A DNA stretch of 64,000 bases from Guillardia theta CCMP2712 (GCF_000315625.1 NW_005434666.1:741003-805002), one strand, 5' to 3'. Positions 11,046 to 22,255 are shown, counted from the first letter of the stretch. Notes: generated by a model not told the origin, from the letters alone. Numbers and translations are program-made.

Positions 11046-12063
11046 CTAATCACCATGGACAATGTCCTCCACGTTAGCATCATCGCTTTTAAATTGTTTC
11101 TGAATCGACTCCACCATCGCATCCGCTTTCATCCTTGCAATAATGTCCTTCACCTGCAACAAATGAGGGATGAGTCCCCGAGCAGAGAGAAGAAGAGGGG
11201 TAACACAGACCTTCTTTCTATCCTTGGGATTGTTCGCCAACTTCTTAGGCAGCCCATGCGCTTCAGCCCACTTCACCAGCTTGGCGAACTTGGACACCTT
11301 GTCGCTGGCAGTGGGCTTGTCTGAAGTTCCATGAGACTCACAACATCAAGTTGAAGAATCAACGAGTACCTGCTGCATGGCTGGCGGTAGCGTGGTGAAC
11401 AACCTTCTTGATGGCATGCTGCTTCTCCTTGCTCGCTTGAGCATGGTGCGCAACAACCTTGTGAGGATGAGGAGCTGCAGCTTTGTGAGAGAGAGCGGCG
11501 TGCGGGTGCTTGGAGGACTGAAGAGAATCAGTGTGCATGTCAAGCAGCCTCTTCATCGCCATCATCCGCTGGTGATACGTGAGGTGATTGTTGGCAACGA
11601 TCTTGGCAACTTTTGAAACCACTTTCTTCCCAGAAGCATGCTCGCTTCCCTTAGCCAACAAGCTCTGAACAGTCTTTTCCTTCTCAGATCGTGATGCATG
11701 CTTGAATTTGGAGTCCTTCAAGATCTTGTTGGCTATGGAGACAGAGTCTGTCAAGAGCTCGTCGGGCTTCTCCTCAGTCAAGTTCAGCTGTCTCGGCGCA
11801 TAGTATGCAACGGCTACGAAAAGAATGACACTGCAAGCTATCCCCGCAACCTGCATGCTAGGGTGGGATCGCTTCTTGATCGTCCCCTGGCAAGAAGATG
11901 TCAGAACACACGACGTTGAGTCGTTAGGAAGAAATTTGAAGCAAAATGCAATCAAATAAGACTTGCTTTCAGCTTGCAAATGCAAATTTGAGGAAGACAA
12001 AGCAAGTGCGCTTTTCACCAGACTCAAATGTAATTTTTCTGTCACATTCCTGATCCAATCCAT
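11046..12063 (-). CDS. Putative single-pass membrane protein with His/Lys-rich lumenal part
   Basis: Three exons: 11370-12063 (or only part of it), 11211-11320 and 11046-11153. The phases match at both junctions (ASHA|DKPTASDKV and NPKDRKK|VKDIIARMK). A hydrophobic segment, AGIACSVILFVAVAYYA, follows the basic stretch TIKKRSHPS, so a type II signal-anchor is likely. After it come charged helices (EEKPDELLTDSVSIANKILKD) and a His/Ala/Lys-rich region (HPHAALSHKAAAPHPHKVVAHH). I do not recognise the family. The start is uncertain: the first ATG is at 12063, but an acceptor-like site lies just before GTIKKRSHPSMQ, so the first 60 codons could belong to an intron or a separate first exon. Confidence 0.6.
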
Positions 12064-12269
12064 TTGACATCGCTATTCAACTTACTGCTCGATTCGATCA
12101 AGAGACGTCATCCAAGAAATACAGTTGAAGTTTCATCATGGTCTACAAACTTGTTCCCACTTCTCACTAATTTTATCCCTGCACATATCCTCGTCGTCCT
12201 TCTGATCGCAACCCTCATGCTAGTATCCGCCTTCCACTTTCCCTCTCTTCCACCTCTTCCTCCTAAAGC

Positions 12270-12540
12270 GCCAGCATCCCCAGCATCAGGAGCATCGCCA
12301 GCATCGGCAGCATCAGGAGCATCAGGAGCATCGGCAGCATCGGCAGCATCGGCAGCATCGGCAGCATCGGCAGCATCGGCAGCATCGGCAGCATCGGCAG
12401 CATCGGCAGCATCGGCATCGGCATCGGCATCGGCATCGGCATCGGCATCGGCATCGGCATCGGCATCGGCATCGGCATCGGCATCGGCATCGGCATCGGC
12501 ATCGGCATCGGCATCGGCATCGGCATCGGCATCAGCAGCA
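12270..12540. repeat. (GCATCG)n / (GCAGCATCG)n microsatellite
   Basis: A block of 6-bp and 9-bp units open in several frames on both strands. The left part is built of GCAGCATCG (and GGAGCATCA) units and the right part of pure GCATCG units. Predicted dipeptide-repeat proteins here are artefacts of the repeat. Confidence 0.95.
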
Positions 12541-12714
12541 TCGCCTCCTCCTCCTCCTCCTTCCCTCAGTCTTACCGCGTACGACACCATCGCGCCTCCT
12601 CGTCAGCGACTTTTCGACGTATTTTACAACCGTTTTGTAACGTATAAACCAGAACATAACTGAATATGTAACGGAAGAAACGGACACCTCGAATCCGGGA
12701 GAGCCAAGGAAGTG

Positions 12715-12935
12715 TGAGGGGGGGGAGGCAAGTGGGGTGGGGTGATGAAGAGGAGGGTCTACAGACAACAGGGGGGTCACAAGTAGGTAGGGGTACCTGG
12801 TGTTTATCCTGGAGATAGGGTGATAGTGAGAGTAATGGGGGGTGCGAATTTAGCAGTGAGGGGTCCATTCTTTAGATCGGGGGGTGGTAGACGGATTTGA
12901 GAAGGGGTAGGTGATGGTGGGAGCAGGAGGGGGTG
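12715..12935 (+). repeat. Irregular array of G runs (GGGGT/GGGGG) in the spacer
   Basis: G runs of 4-8 are spaced irregularly by about 10-30 nt (for example at 12718, 12734, 12770, 12796, 12835, 12861 and 12881) with unrelated DNA between them. The G-rich strand is the plus strand, and the array runs up to the start of the SAM-domain gene. It resembles the arrays at 37,370, 41,100 and 46,090 and, with C on the plus strand, at 21,250-22,230. Confidence 0.7.
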
Positions 12936-12970
12936 GGTGGGTGAGGGTGGTGGCGGGAGGAGGGCGCGAG

Positions 12971-15900
12971 ATGACGGAGAGCGTGGTGGCGGGATGGCTC
13001 GGGGAGCTGGGGCTGGGGAACCTGATCCAGGTCTTCGAGGAGGAGGGCATCGACTCCGAAGCTCTTGCCGCCCTCAACGAGGCTCAGCTGAAGCAGCTCG
13101 GCGTCACGCGCATGGGGGACCGGACCAAGGTGAGAGCCGAGGCCATGATGAGCAAGTGGGACGAGAGCTGTCGGGCTTGCAGAGGGATTGAGATTGAGAT
13201 GAAGTACAGGGTGAGATTATGTTGGCAGAGATATCTGGAGAGACAGGAGCAGGAATAGATACGTGAACAGTGGTGGATGTGGAGTCATAGGCAGATATCG
13301 AATACCAAGCAGCGATGAGCAGCGAACACTTCAGGTTTGACATAGAGGGCAAGAGCGACTTGTTACTTGATTGTCTCACTGCTAATCTTTGCTGGGATCA
13401 AGAGTTATAATGTAGTACAGATTGTATAGAGTCACATCAAGAAGAGCATGCATGTTGTTGACATCATTGAAGCCGACAGCTCACCAGTCCCTGAGCTATA
13501 CGTAGAGCCTCTTCTGCTCCTTAACGTTCTGCATCGAGAAGGAAAGCAGCTTATTGACTTTATCCTCTAGCTACAGGCGAAGGCGCTTGGTCATGTCCTG
13601 CCAGCCTCTACAAACCCTCTCTACGTCCAGTCGGCACAACCACAACATGCGCCGTCGAGCAGTCATGATAAGGAAGTTCCCGAGCATATCCAGATCTTAC
13701 AGCGACTGTCCAACGCCACTGCGGTACTCACAAACCTCTCGGACATTGCTAACATCTGACGCCTCCCCGATCAGAAGAGCTCCTCAAGGAAAAGCGCTGT
13801 CGAGGACGTAGCTGAAAAAATCAGGGCCACCAACTTCGTTCTGAAAGGTTGGAGTCGCCTGCCCCTTGGAAGCCGATCCTAGGATGCTCATCCTACCGTG
13901 CAGGAGGCTATCTGGAGAAGTACACGAACGGTGGCCGAGGTAAACCGCACAGAAAGTTCTTCAAGATGCTACCGTACTGCTGTCAGCTTTTTGTGGAACC
14001 TACGTTAACATTTTCTGCAGTGAGAAGAAGTTGAGCTACGATGGGAAGACTGTCGGGCCTGTGATGCTTTCAGCTCATGTTCTTGTGCTAAAGATGATGA
14101 CACTTACAGGTTCTATCCGTGCTTCCTGGATGTGGCGCTGTGGTCGAAGAGTACCATCACGTCTCCTCGGACGTTGCTGAACGATCTTTCCGTAAGGCCG
14201 GCGATCGTCCTTGACCCCTTCTCACCGCATTCCACTTGTCAGGAGTGGTATGTGAGGGAGGGATAAGTCTTCTGTTGATCGCTCCGTCAAAGGAGGAGCG
14301 AAAGATTTGGATGGAGGTACAGCGGGCAGCTGATCTGAAAATCACTGAAGAAAGGCTGTGCAGGGAATTGACATCATGCTCATCGGCGGCTACAAGCGCA
14401 GGAGTGCGCAAAACGATGACGTGTCAGAAGTTGCAGCTCGCATTCCTCAAGCGAACATCGGCCTCAAGAGCGAAACCAGTCCTGCAAAGCACGCGACGGT
14501 GAGATGACTTGTGGAGGGATCATTCGTTTGCATCACGGGCTGATTCGACCTCTAAAGGCTCAGGATGATCATGAAGTAAAAAGACGCAGCGTAAGTTCTC
14601 TTGATCTCTCTCTCGATCTTGTTCTTGACGTTCCTGAAGGCTTCACCTCCCAACCGTTCAAGTGTGGATCCTATGCTGCCAATGCGCAAGGCGCGACCAT
14701 CAAGTGTACATGTCAAGAGCCCACCGATGAAACCCAAGGAGGACGTTCACGTCAGGTCAGACTTGGGAGTGACGAGAAAGCTCGAGGAACGAAGACAAAA
14801 CTTCGAGCCTACTCAAGATCGAGAGAAAATGACAAAGGAGTCACCGAAAGGTTTCAATCCGACGACCAGACTGAGTGCGCAGCAAGATAAGGAGAATGGC
14901 TCGCACAGGGGTGAAATCGTTCCGCTGAAGCCCCAGCAAGCACCTGAAATATCAAGCGGACACGAACGACGGCAGAGCGATGCACGATCATCCACATTGC
15001 CGACCGTGCAGGCGGTGGAAGAGCGAAGAGCAGAGGACACAATCCAACAATGGGGGGCTGACGCTGAAGGATCCTCGCATGACATTGCGCTGCGTGACGA
15101 CATGGACAAGGCTCGCGAAGTATCCGCAGTGACTACTGAAAGGCCTGCGAGCCTGAGAGTCGGCAATGAGGACACAAGGTCGGGAGTGCTTCGAAAGAAG
15201 GAATCGTTTGAGCTCAGGGCCGAGGTGAAGTCAGAGATCCTGACAAACGACAAGGAAGAAGAAACGATGAGCAAGATGGAGGAGAAGCCCGACCTTCCAA
15301 GTCAAGACTCAGAGAATGCCACCAAACCAGACGTCCCGCCATCAGTTTCGTCACAGGTGCCGCGAGCTGTTTGAAGAATTGCCTAGTTTGATTCTGTCTT
15401 TGCAGAGGAGATCAGTTCTCGACATGGTTGGGCAGATCAATCAAATGGCAAATAGCGCTGACGCTGCGAACATGATTCGGTAATGTTTCTCGGCACCAGC
15501 TTGGTCATGAGCTAACTTGTATTGGAGGTGGAAGCATGTAGATAGCGTTCTCAAGACACAAGGAAACCAGATCAAGAAGACGCGAGCAGAACCTGAATTC
15601 GGAGTAGCCCTGATCGATGCTTCTCTACAAGCCGGCCGATTTGGTGCTTCCGCTAGCCTAGTTCTGCGCACGACTGAGTGCGTGCATGACAGAGTGGGAG
15701 GTCGAGTTTGCCAAAACGAATAGCATCCACTGGTGTGGAGTCGGAGTTGCTCTTCCTGATGTCAAGACTGGCAGGAGTCTCCGACGAGAAGAAGCAAGAG
15801 GAAGCGCCTGGTGATGCTGCTGTGTCCCTGCTGGTCACGGTGACGACAGCCGCAGGTTCTATCATTCCAAGGGATTCTTGTGCGATGGAGACGTGTTGGT

Positions 15901-16195
15901 GGGAGATTGGGAGAAGCTTCCTCCCTTCGGCGCTGGCGACAAGTCAATCTCTTCTCTTCCTCCTCAACCTCTCACGCGCTGCTGCAGGATAACCATCCGT
16001 TTGGATGCGGACGCGGGAACTCTTGAGTTCTCTTGTAACGGCAAGTGGATCTCCGAGAGACTGGAAGGCGTCAAGAAGAACGTGAGGCGAGGGCGATGAT
16101 GGCGGGAGCATGACCCCCTTGCGCAGGTTGTTCCGGTGGTGTACACAGATGGGACAGCGTCTCTCACGCTTGCAAAACCTCCAACTCAACTTTGA
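12971..16195 (+). CDS. Multidomain SAM-PH-SPRY protein
   Basis: A multi-exon gene. The start is MTESVVAGWLGELGLGNLIQ (ATG 12971; an in-frame ATG at 12914 is possible). It begins a SAM domain that includes GIDSEALAALNEAQLKQLGV. A PH domain follows in pieces: GGYLEKYTNGGRGKPHRKFF (near 13,905), then KKLSYDGKTVG after a small intron, and GISLLLIAPSKEERKIWMEV (near 14,260), the typical PH C-terminal helix. A long charged linker exon runs about 14,640-15,369. Then comes RRSVLDMVGQINQMANSADA. A SPRY-like domain has MTEWEVEFAKTNSIHWCGVG, CDGDVLVGDWEKL and ITIRLDADAGTLEFS. The last exon, VVPVVYTDGTASLTLAKP, stops at 16195. SAM and SPRY are protein-binding folds and PH often binds phosphoinositides, so a membrane-linked scaffold is plausible. 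Exon borders between 13,140 and 14,640 are unresolved, and two genes cannot be excluded. Confidence 0.65.
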
Positions 16196-16315
16196 TATGA
16201 ATAGGAAACAATCAATAGAAACAATCGACTCAGAAACTTGGAATACTTATCAGCTTCTAGCTCGTTATTGTTCTGCTTCTACCTTGGCTTGTTTCCCACC
16301 CGCATCTCGAAGCTC

Positions 16316-16945
16316 TCAAACGTCACTGTCTTGGTTGAGGATCTTTCCAACATCGCTCAATTCTTTAAGTGCCTGAGCGATCGAATGATTTTGGCTTTGG
16401 AGCGTTTCGATGCAAGGATTCTGTTGGAAATCCATGAAGATCAGCAGTCCTCCTCCTCTTCCTGAAGTTGAGCTCACCAGCCTTTTGCTTGTCGCGTCAA
16501 GCTTCAGCTTTCCGTGTTCGCACACTTGCTCCACCTGGTGTCTGATCCTCTCGTGCACGAAGCTTCGATCGACTTCTAGCAGCTCAGATGCCACCCTGAG
16601 GATCAGTCATCGACATCCGGCACTCCCCGCACCTCACCGGCTGCTGAAGAATTCAGTTTCCACCCTCTTCATTCGATCGTCGATCTGATCCAGCGACTCT
16701 CTAAGAGCGCTCTTCTTGACGACCGGCTTCCCCTGGAAACAACCGACACGTCAAAGGCCTCACGCGCAAGGTACTGAGCGAACCGCGTCAGCCATGGAGG
16801 CTTTGGGCTGATCGAAAGTTTGTCTGGTATCGAAGAAAGAGGATGGCATCCTGAAGGACTCCAGCGAGCGGCGCTGAATTTCATCCACAGCATGTCTAGC
16901 ACTGTGAAGCACATGATTAAGAGAAGCATCAGCTGAGGCGAGCAT
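16316..16945 (-). CDS. Small coiled-coil protein, function unknown
   Basis: Three exons join in phase. The first starts at ATG 16945 (MLASADASLNHVLHSARHAVDEIQ). The second reads GKPVVKKSALRESLDQIDDR and on to KRVETEFFSSR. The third reads VASELLEVDRSFVHERIRHQ and ends ...ALKELSDVGKILNQDSDV at the stop at 16316. The heptad-like spacing of hydrophobics suggests a short coiled coil. No known family was recognised. It is convergent with the SAM-PH-SPRY gene, with about 120 bp between stops. Confidence 0.55.
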
Positions 16946-17339
16946 GTACTATTCTCTCTTGGGGCTGGGAGGGAGGAAGTTGGACATGCCGATCGCTCCC
17001 TCCTGACGGCGCTCACGTGTTCACTGATGGAGTGTCGTTAGCCCCGTCATGGCACCTGCTGTAGCCGCTCAGTCACAAGTCACCCGCTCCTCCCCCTCGG
17101 CCCCACACATGAGCACCTTCTCGCTTCTTGAATAGAGCACGTGGGATTGAGTCGCGAGTCTGCAGCTACTCCAGTGAGGCTTAGCAGGCAAGTCGTGACA
17201 CACGTCAGAGGGATGTTGACAAGGGAGCAAATGGCTGGGTGTTCGTCGCACAAGAAGGTTGAAGGATGGAATTGTGTTGGTGGAGTTGAAAGCTGGAGGG
17301 GCTGCGGGAGAGAAGGAGAGCGAGCGAGAGCGACAGCAG

Positions 17340-18335
17340 CAGGAGCAGCAGGTACACCCGAGCAAGTGCAATGGTGGCAGGAAGAGCAGGAGGAGCATGC
17401 ACGAGAAGCAGAGGCAGGAGGAGCTGGTGGATTAGGAGCAGCAGAAGCAGGAGCAGGAGCAGCAGGTGTACGAGCAGGAGCAGCAGGAGAACGAGGTGCA
17501 GGACTCCGCCGGGGACTGGAGGAGATGCCGCAGCAGCAGGAGTAGGAGCAGGAGTAGGCAGAGCAGCAGGAGATGCAGGAGGAGTCGGAGGAGCAGGAGT
17601 AGGCGGAGTAGGCGGAGGCGGAGGAGTAGGAGTAGGCGGAGGAGTAGGAGGAGCAGGAGTAGGCGGAGTAGGCGGAGGAGCAGGAGTAGGCGGAGGAGCA
17701 GGAGTAGGCGGAGGAGTAGGCGGAGGAGTAGGCGGAGGAGCCTTCAGTAGGCGGAGGAGCAGGAGTAGGCGGAGGAGTAGGAGTAGGAGGAGCAGGAGTA
17801 GAAGTAGGGGAGGAGTAGAAGGACTCGGGAGCAGGAGTAGAACGGTAGGCGGAGAAGTAGGAGGAGTAGGAGTAGGAGTAGGCGGAGCAGGGGTAGGAGG
17901 ATGAGGAGGATACGGTAGGAGTAGGCGGCAAGGAGCAGGAGGAGCAGGAGGTAATGGTAGGAGTAGGCGGCAAGGAGCAGGAGGAGACGGTAGAAGTAGA
18001 CGGAGGAGTAGGCGGAGCAGGAGGAGCAGGATCAGGAGGCCCAAGGAGGAGTGGCGGAGGAACAGGCGGAGCAGGCGGATACGGTAGGCGTAGGGGGAGG
18101 AGCAGGAGGAGCAGGAGGAGCAGGAGGAGCAGGAGCAGGAGGATACGGTAGGCGTAGGGGGAGGAGCAGGAGGATACGGTAGGCGTAGGGGGAGGAGCAG
18201 GAGGAGCAGGAGGAGCAGGAGGATACGGTAGGCGTAGGGGGAGGAGCAGGAGGAGCAGGAGGAGCAGGAGGAGCAGGAGGATACGGTAGGCGTAGGGGGA
18301 GGAGCAGGAGGAGCAGGAGGGTGCGACTGGGAGGA
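17340..18335. repeat. Purine-rich GGAGCAGGA/GTAGGCGGAGGA minisatellite
   Basis: About 1 kb of nested units. The left half is GGAGTAGGCGGAGGAG-type units. The right half repeats a unit of about 31 bp beginning GGATACGGTAGGCGTAGGGG (near 18,077, 18,139, 18,171, 18,220 and 18,279), separated by different numbers of AGGAGC triplets. All three minus frames and several plus frames stay open for hundreds of codons, which is what a repeat without stop words gives. I do not annotate the resulting Pro/Ser/Cys-rich frames as genes. Confidence 0.9.
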
Positions 18336-18404
18336 ACAAGTTTCACTCCTCCCTTGTCCTCCCTGGGGCAACGCATGGGGGCAACGGCCCTCCACAGGTG
18401 CTGT

Positions 18405-18602
18405 ACTACTGGAATATATAATATTACTTAATTTTTCTAAAAAAGAATTTATACGTCCTCCTATGCCAATGATTTATTTTATATAACTAATTATGGATAC
18501 AGATAATTGTATTGATATTAATGAATTTATATTTTATATGTTTCTGTCAGTACAACTTCTGGTACAAGAACGTATATCTCTTGACTCTAATAATTAATTA
18601 TA
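18405..18602. other. AT-rich island, probably organelle-derived insert
   Basis: About 200 bp of strongly AT-rich DNA (ATATATAATATTACTTAATT...) with sharp edges: GC-rich sequence ends just before 18,405 and normal composition resumes after 18,602. It has stops in all frames. Composition and abruptness suggest a nuclear insert of mitochondrial, plastid or nucleomorph DNA. I cannot say which without a search. Confidence 0.45.
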
Positions 18603-19431
18603 GAACGCACTTATTAGTTTTGGGCTTGACCCGGTACACATTTGGAGCGCTATGAACTATTTCACAGTGACCCTGCATCCTAGATTTCAAATAATCCAAA
18701 AGAATTTGAAATTTCCTGAGATTTTGGAGCTGTGCAAGTCGAGGTGGCAAGGGGCAAGGGGAGGAAATGCACATGGGAATGAGGATGGCGAGCAGGAGGA
18801 GAGGTGATGAGCAAGGAACGAGGAGGTGAAGACAAGGGCAGACAAGAGCAGCAAGCATAGGAAATCGAGAAGAGAAGAGATTATTCCGAGGTCCAGCTGG
18901 AAATAAAGCAAAGGTAGTGTGAAGCTGATACGGTCAAGCTCTGGCAGCCCTGTCAGGACCATGCTTGAGGAATCTTTTCAGAATCGCAAGAAGAATGAGA
19001 TGTCTTTAAGTAGGCATAAATGCCTTGATGTCCATACCAGCACCCTTGCAGGAATTGAACACGCCGGGCAGCCTGACCAGAACCGTATTGATGTCAATAG
19101 ATGCGCATTGTGTTTACTGTACTGTTGCTGGCTTAACCTTGCTATCGCGTTAAGGGAGATAACCCGCGACAAATCTTCTAACTGCATACATCTAAAATAG
19201 CTTGCGATGACACTGTGCAATTTGCTTGCTTGTGAATTGCCATAATGCTGTTGAGGATTTTTGTACGGCGGTTAGAAACTTCAAGTGATTGAATCTGGTT
19301 TGCAGAGACTGTACTCACCCTGCTGGAATGGCAAAGCAAAGATACCGTACAGATGGAAGGTGGGGGTGATCCGGTGGCGGATGGTGAGGTCTCACTGCAC
19401 CTTCAGTGGACACTACACGACGGCAGGGGCG
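18603..19431. other. Intergenic; no gene resolved
   Basis: Open frames of 60-90 codons on both strands show no family pattern. A minus-strand frame (about 18,687-18,962) is hydrophobic and Leu/Ser/Pro-rich but has no convincing splice context. Confidence 0.4.
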
Positions 19432-19754
19432 ATGGCTAGCAGCAAAGAAGAATTCTCGGGAAATTTCTACATGAAGTTCCTGGCTTTCGTTGCATTGGCT
19501 TTGTGCGTGGTGGGGATGGCGTTCGTGGTGATGAATCACTGGCTTGCGGTGAGATTTGACCCCGAAGATGTAACAAGCTCACTCCTGTGCAGACATTGCC
19601 CTCCAAGGAGCCTCCACCGATGATGCCCGGACAGCCCATGCAATCCAAGGCTCGCATGCCTGGAGACTTTCCAACCAATTTCATGTTAGGAGGAGCTGGG
19701 AACACTGTCTTCAAAGGGTTGACACGTGTTCATCACTACCATGTCAACAAGTGA
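19432..19754 (+). CDS. Small single-pass membrane protein, ~92 aa
   Basis: Two exons, 19432-19548 and 19593-19754, join in phase across a 44-nt GT-AG intron. The protein starts MASSKEEFSGNFYMKFLAFV and has one clear transmembrane helix (FLAFVALALCVVGMAFVVM). The tail is Pro/Met-rich (PPMMPGQPMQSKARMPGDF) and ends GLTRVHHYHVNK. The layout resembles small tail- or signal-anchored proteins, but I do not recognise the family. An in-frame upstream ATG exists at 19381; 19432 was chosen because the sequence before it does not look coding. Confidence 0.65.
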
Positions 19755-20207
19755 AAACTTAAGTTCAAAGCTCTCCTGCTTGAACGATCCAGCTGCTAGC
19801 TTGACAGTGGGGCACAGACGTTATCTTCTTCATGTGAACTTTACTCTTAAGTGTCATTCGCTATCGCGAAGTTGTAGACTATGGAATTCCTCCCATACGA
19901 AGGCATGATTACTGCTTATTCGGATCCTATTGCTAATTCGTATCATTATTGCTTTACAATAAATCGAGAAAATTCTGACGAGAAAATCATGAAAATTGTT
20001 TGCATGCAGATCAATTTAAGTTTGCAACAGATTTGAAAGAAAGTCGTAGAAAGGTACGTTCTGAGCATCGTCTGAATTCCAGAAAAGTAAGAGGTTTTAA
20101 ACTAGGGTGGCGAGATGTCAAGGAAAGCAAGAGTACCGCACTGGATGAAGCAAGCAAGGCCAACACAACTCAACAAGAACAGATAGACATAGCTTTGAAA
20201 ATCAGAA
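19755..20207. other. Spacer; no supported gene
   Basis: A plus-strand open stretch from about 20,000 (KFATDLKESRRKVRSEHRLN) is Lys/Arg/Glu-rich but short, and it runs into the antisense of the ClpS-like gene. I do not call it. Confidence 0.4.
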
Positions 20208-20720
20208 TCATTCAGGAACAAGGGAGCAAGCGAAGCCTGCGCTCTCAAGCATCTGCCGTGCTCTTCTTGCATTCACTTCCGGGAGCGTTGCTAAAGTTCC
20301 TTTGCCGTAGTGATGAGTTTGGTATGCTATCCACCTCACCCTTGCTTTTCGCACAAATCCAGGAAATGGACCAACATGCTCTTGTTTCAAAATTTCTTCA
20401 ATCACGTCCATAGCATATTCCATGGTGTGTTGATCATCATCGTGCAAGAGCACTCTCCAGAACTGACCATTGAAGCCCTGATCCCTCTGCCAATGCAAAT
20501 GTTCTAGTGCCCTGTCCCATTCCATAGAATTGTGAATTTTCTGAGGCACAGGATTAGCACATTTCGAGGAGGGCGAGCGTGTAGGAACGAGACTTGCCAG
20601 ATACTGACCCTCGATGGTGATGCCAGGAGCAAACCCTAACTGGTTGAATTCTGATGATGAATCCATGAGAGTTTTTAGGTACGCAAATATACAGTAGAAG
20701 AGGAGGCTAGAGCGTTTCAT
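20208..20720 (-). CDS. ClpS-like adaptor protein with N-terminal hydrophobic leader
   Basis: The C-terminal half fits the ClpS fold: FWRVLLHDDDQHTMEYAMDV, then an AYQTHHYGKG segment matching the conserved A-x-x-x-H-x-x-G, then ARRARQMLESAGFACSLVPE. ClpS presents proteins with destabilising N-terminal residues to the ClpC/ClpA chaperone of the Clp protease. Relative to the usual H-N-D-D motif, the asparagine that binds the substrate N-terminus is aspartate here (HDDD). The N-terminus (ATG 20720, MKRSSLLFYCIFAYLKTLMD) is hydrophobic and could be a signal peptide, with the next ~45 residues a transit region, so plastid targeting is plausible. The segment EHVGPFPGFVRKARVR interrupts the usual fold and may be an unspliced small intron or a loop. 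Confidence 0.72.
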   Translation of the reverse strand: MKRSSLLFYCIFAYLKTLMDSSSEFNQLGFAPGITIEGQYLASLVPTRSPSSKCANPVPQKIHNSMEWDRALEHLHWQRDQGFNGQFWRVLLHDDDQHTMEYAMDVIEEILKQEHVGPFPGFVRKARVRWIAYQTHHYGKGTLATLPEVNARRARQMLESAGFACSLVPE

Positions 20721-21119
20721 CCTGATCAGTTGTTGGGATGCACAATCAACTATCTCATGGTTCAAAAAATGTTGCTATGAGCTGACAGTTTTGTATCTTC
20801 GAAGTCAAGTGCACAACCCAAAATCTCATGCAAGCCACGTTTCTGATTCTGATCTGTACCCACAAAGTGAGATACCACGCTGGATTTGAGTATGCCTGTG
20901 TGTATCTGCCCGTGATGCCTCTCTCAAACTGTTTTGATCTTGACTGCTTCTGCCTGTCTGTGAGGGTCTTTCTTCGAGCGTGTTGGCTTTTTTGGGCTGC
21001 TCTTTTGCCGCTATCTGAACATTCGGTCACTCTCGAAGCAAGTTCAATATCTTGATCGCTATATTTTATCCGTGACACTCTCCACTTTACCGGCACTCTA
21101 CTAGCCCCGCTATTTTCCC

Positions 21120-22255
21120 TCCATTTGGTGGCATCGCACCATCCTACTTTCACCAATCCCCCGTCACTAACTTTGTGCGTCACGATGACACGTTGGAACA
21201 CACCAAGAAAATTTCTGCTTCTGCTCAATCCATCTCTGCACTCAGATTCTTACTTTCATCCTCGTCGCAATTGCCTCCCAGCCCCTACCAACCCCCCCAA
21301 TTTTCCATCGAATGCCCCCATCCCTGACAAACACTAATCCTGTTCGATTCAACCAAAGTTGCCTTGTCCTCGCTTCCTTCTGACCCTTGTTTACATCCAC
21401 CTTCCTATCTTTGATGAGGCACTCGTCACTCATACACTCTATGCAACATCTGAGTTGTGCTTTCTTGTGCATTCTTCCTTCTTTCTCCCTGCTCGCCTTC
21501 ACTTTACGCGCCTTCGTTGCATGCTCCTCACCTTCCGCCTCCTGCCCCTTGACTACCCCACCCCTCATATCTCAACTCCGATCGCATTGTTAACATCACC
21601 CCTGTTCATGATTACCCTCACTTGTATCTCTGTACCCATACAAATATCGACGAAAGTACCCCTATTTGGTGGTCATTTGAATACCCTCACCCCCTGTACC
21701 TCACTCTAGACTTCCTCCTCATCCGACCTTGGTTGCATGGACCACTTTCTACCCCACCCCTCCATTTTCCTGTACCCCACCCTATCATTCGCTACAAACG
21801 TATTTCACCCTACCCCACTTTCGAAGGACCATTGTTCCTATACCGTACCTTGGAAATCTAGCCTCGGTATCGACATTCTATGGGCTCTAGAGGATCAATT
21901 CATCAAGTTTTATCTTAGTAAATTTCACAGTATAGGATACCCCATGCATTCCTCATCTCAAACTTTGACCTGGTACCCTACAAATTTCATATCACCCACC
22001 ACAATTCCATCCCGAACCCGTACATCGGTCACATTTACTTCGATCACCCCTACTTTCATCTGCAATCACCCCCACCATTTCTGGGTGTACAGATTCATAT
22101 CCACACCCATCTCAACCCCAAACAGTGACACACCCACCTCTTTTCATTAGTACCCCATATATTCATTATCATTATCCCCCTTTGTCATACTACCGGTCAT
22201 TGATTTCTTGCTACCTACCCCGACATTGGCTACTATAACGCCCCTTGCTGCCACA
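21120..22255 (-). repeat. Long irregular array of C runs (G runs on the minus strand)
   Basis: For more than 1 kb the plus strand carries runs CCCC/TACCCC/CACCCC every 10-40 nt in otherwise unordered sequence (for example TACCCCACCCC near 21,757 and TACCCCATATATTC near 22,151). There is no fixed period. The long plus-strand frames here (Pro/Thr/Ser/Leu-rich) have no recognisable domain, and I treat them as by-products. Confidence 0.65.

Noticed and set aside
12108-12663. Asp-Ala, Met-Pro and Ala-Ser dipeptide repeat proteins
   Set aside because: All derive from the GCATCG microsatellite read in different frames.
17080-18395. Long minus-strand frames of 396-419 codons, Pro/Ser/Cys-rich or Leu-rich
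   Set aside because: They are open in several frames at once because the repeat lacks stop words. There is no start context, domain or splice support.
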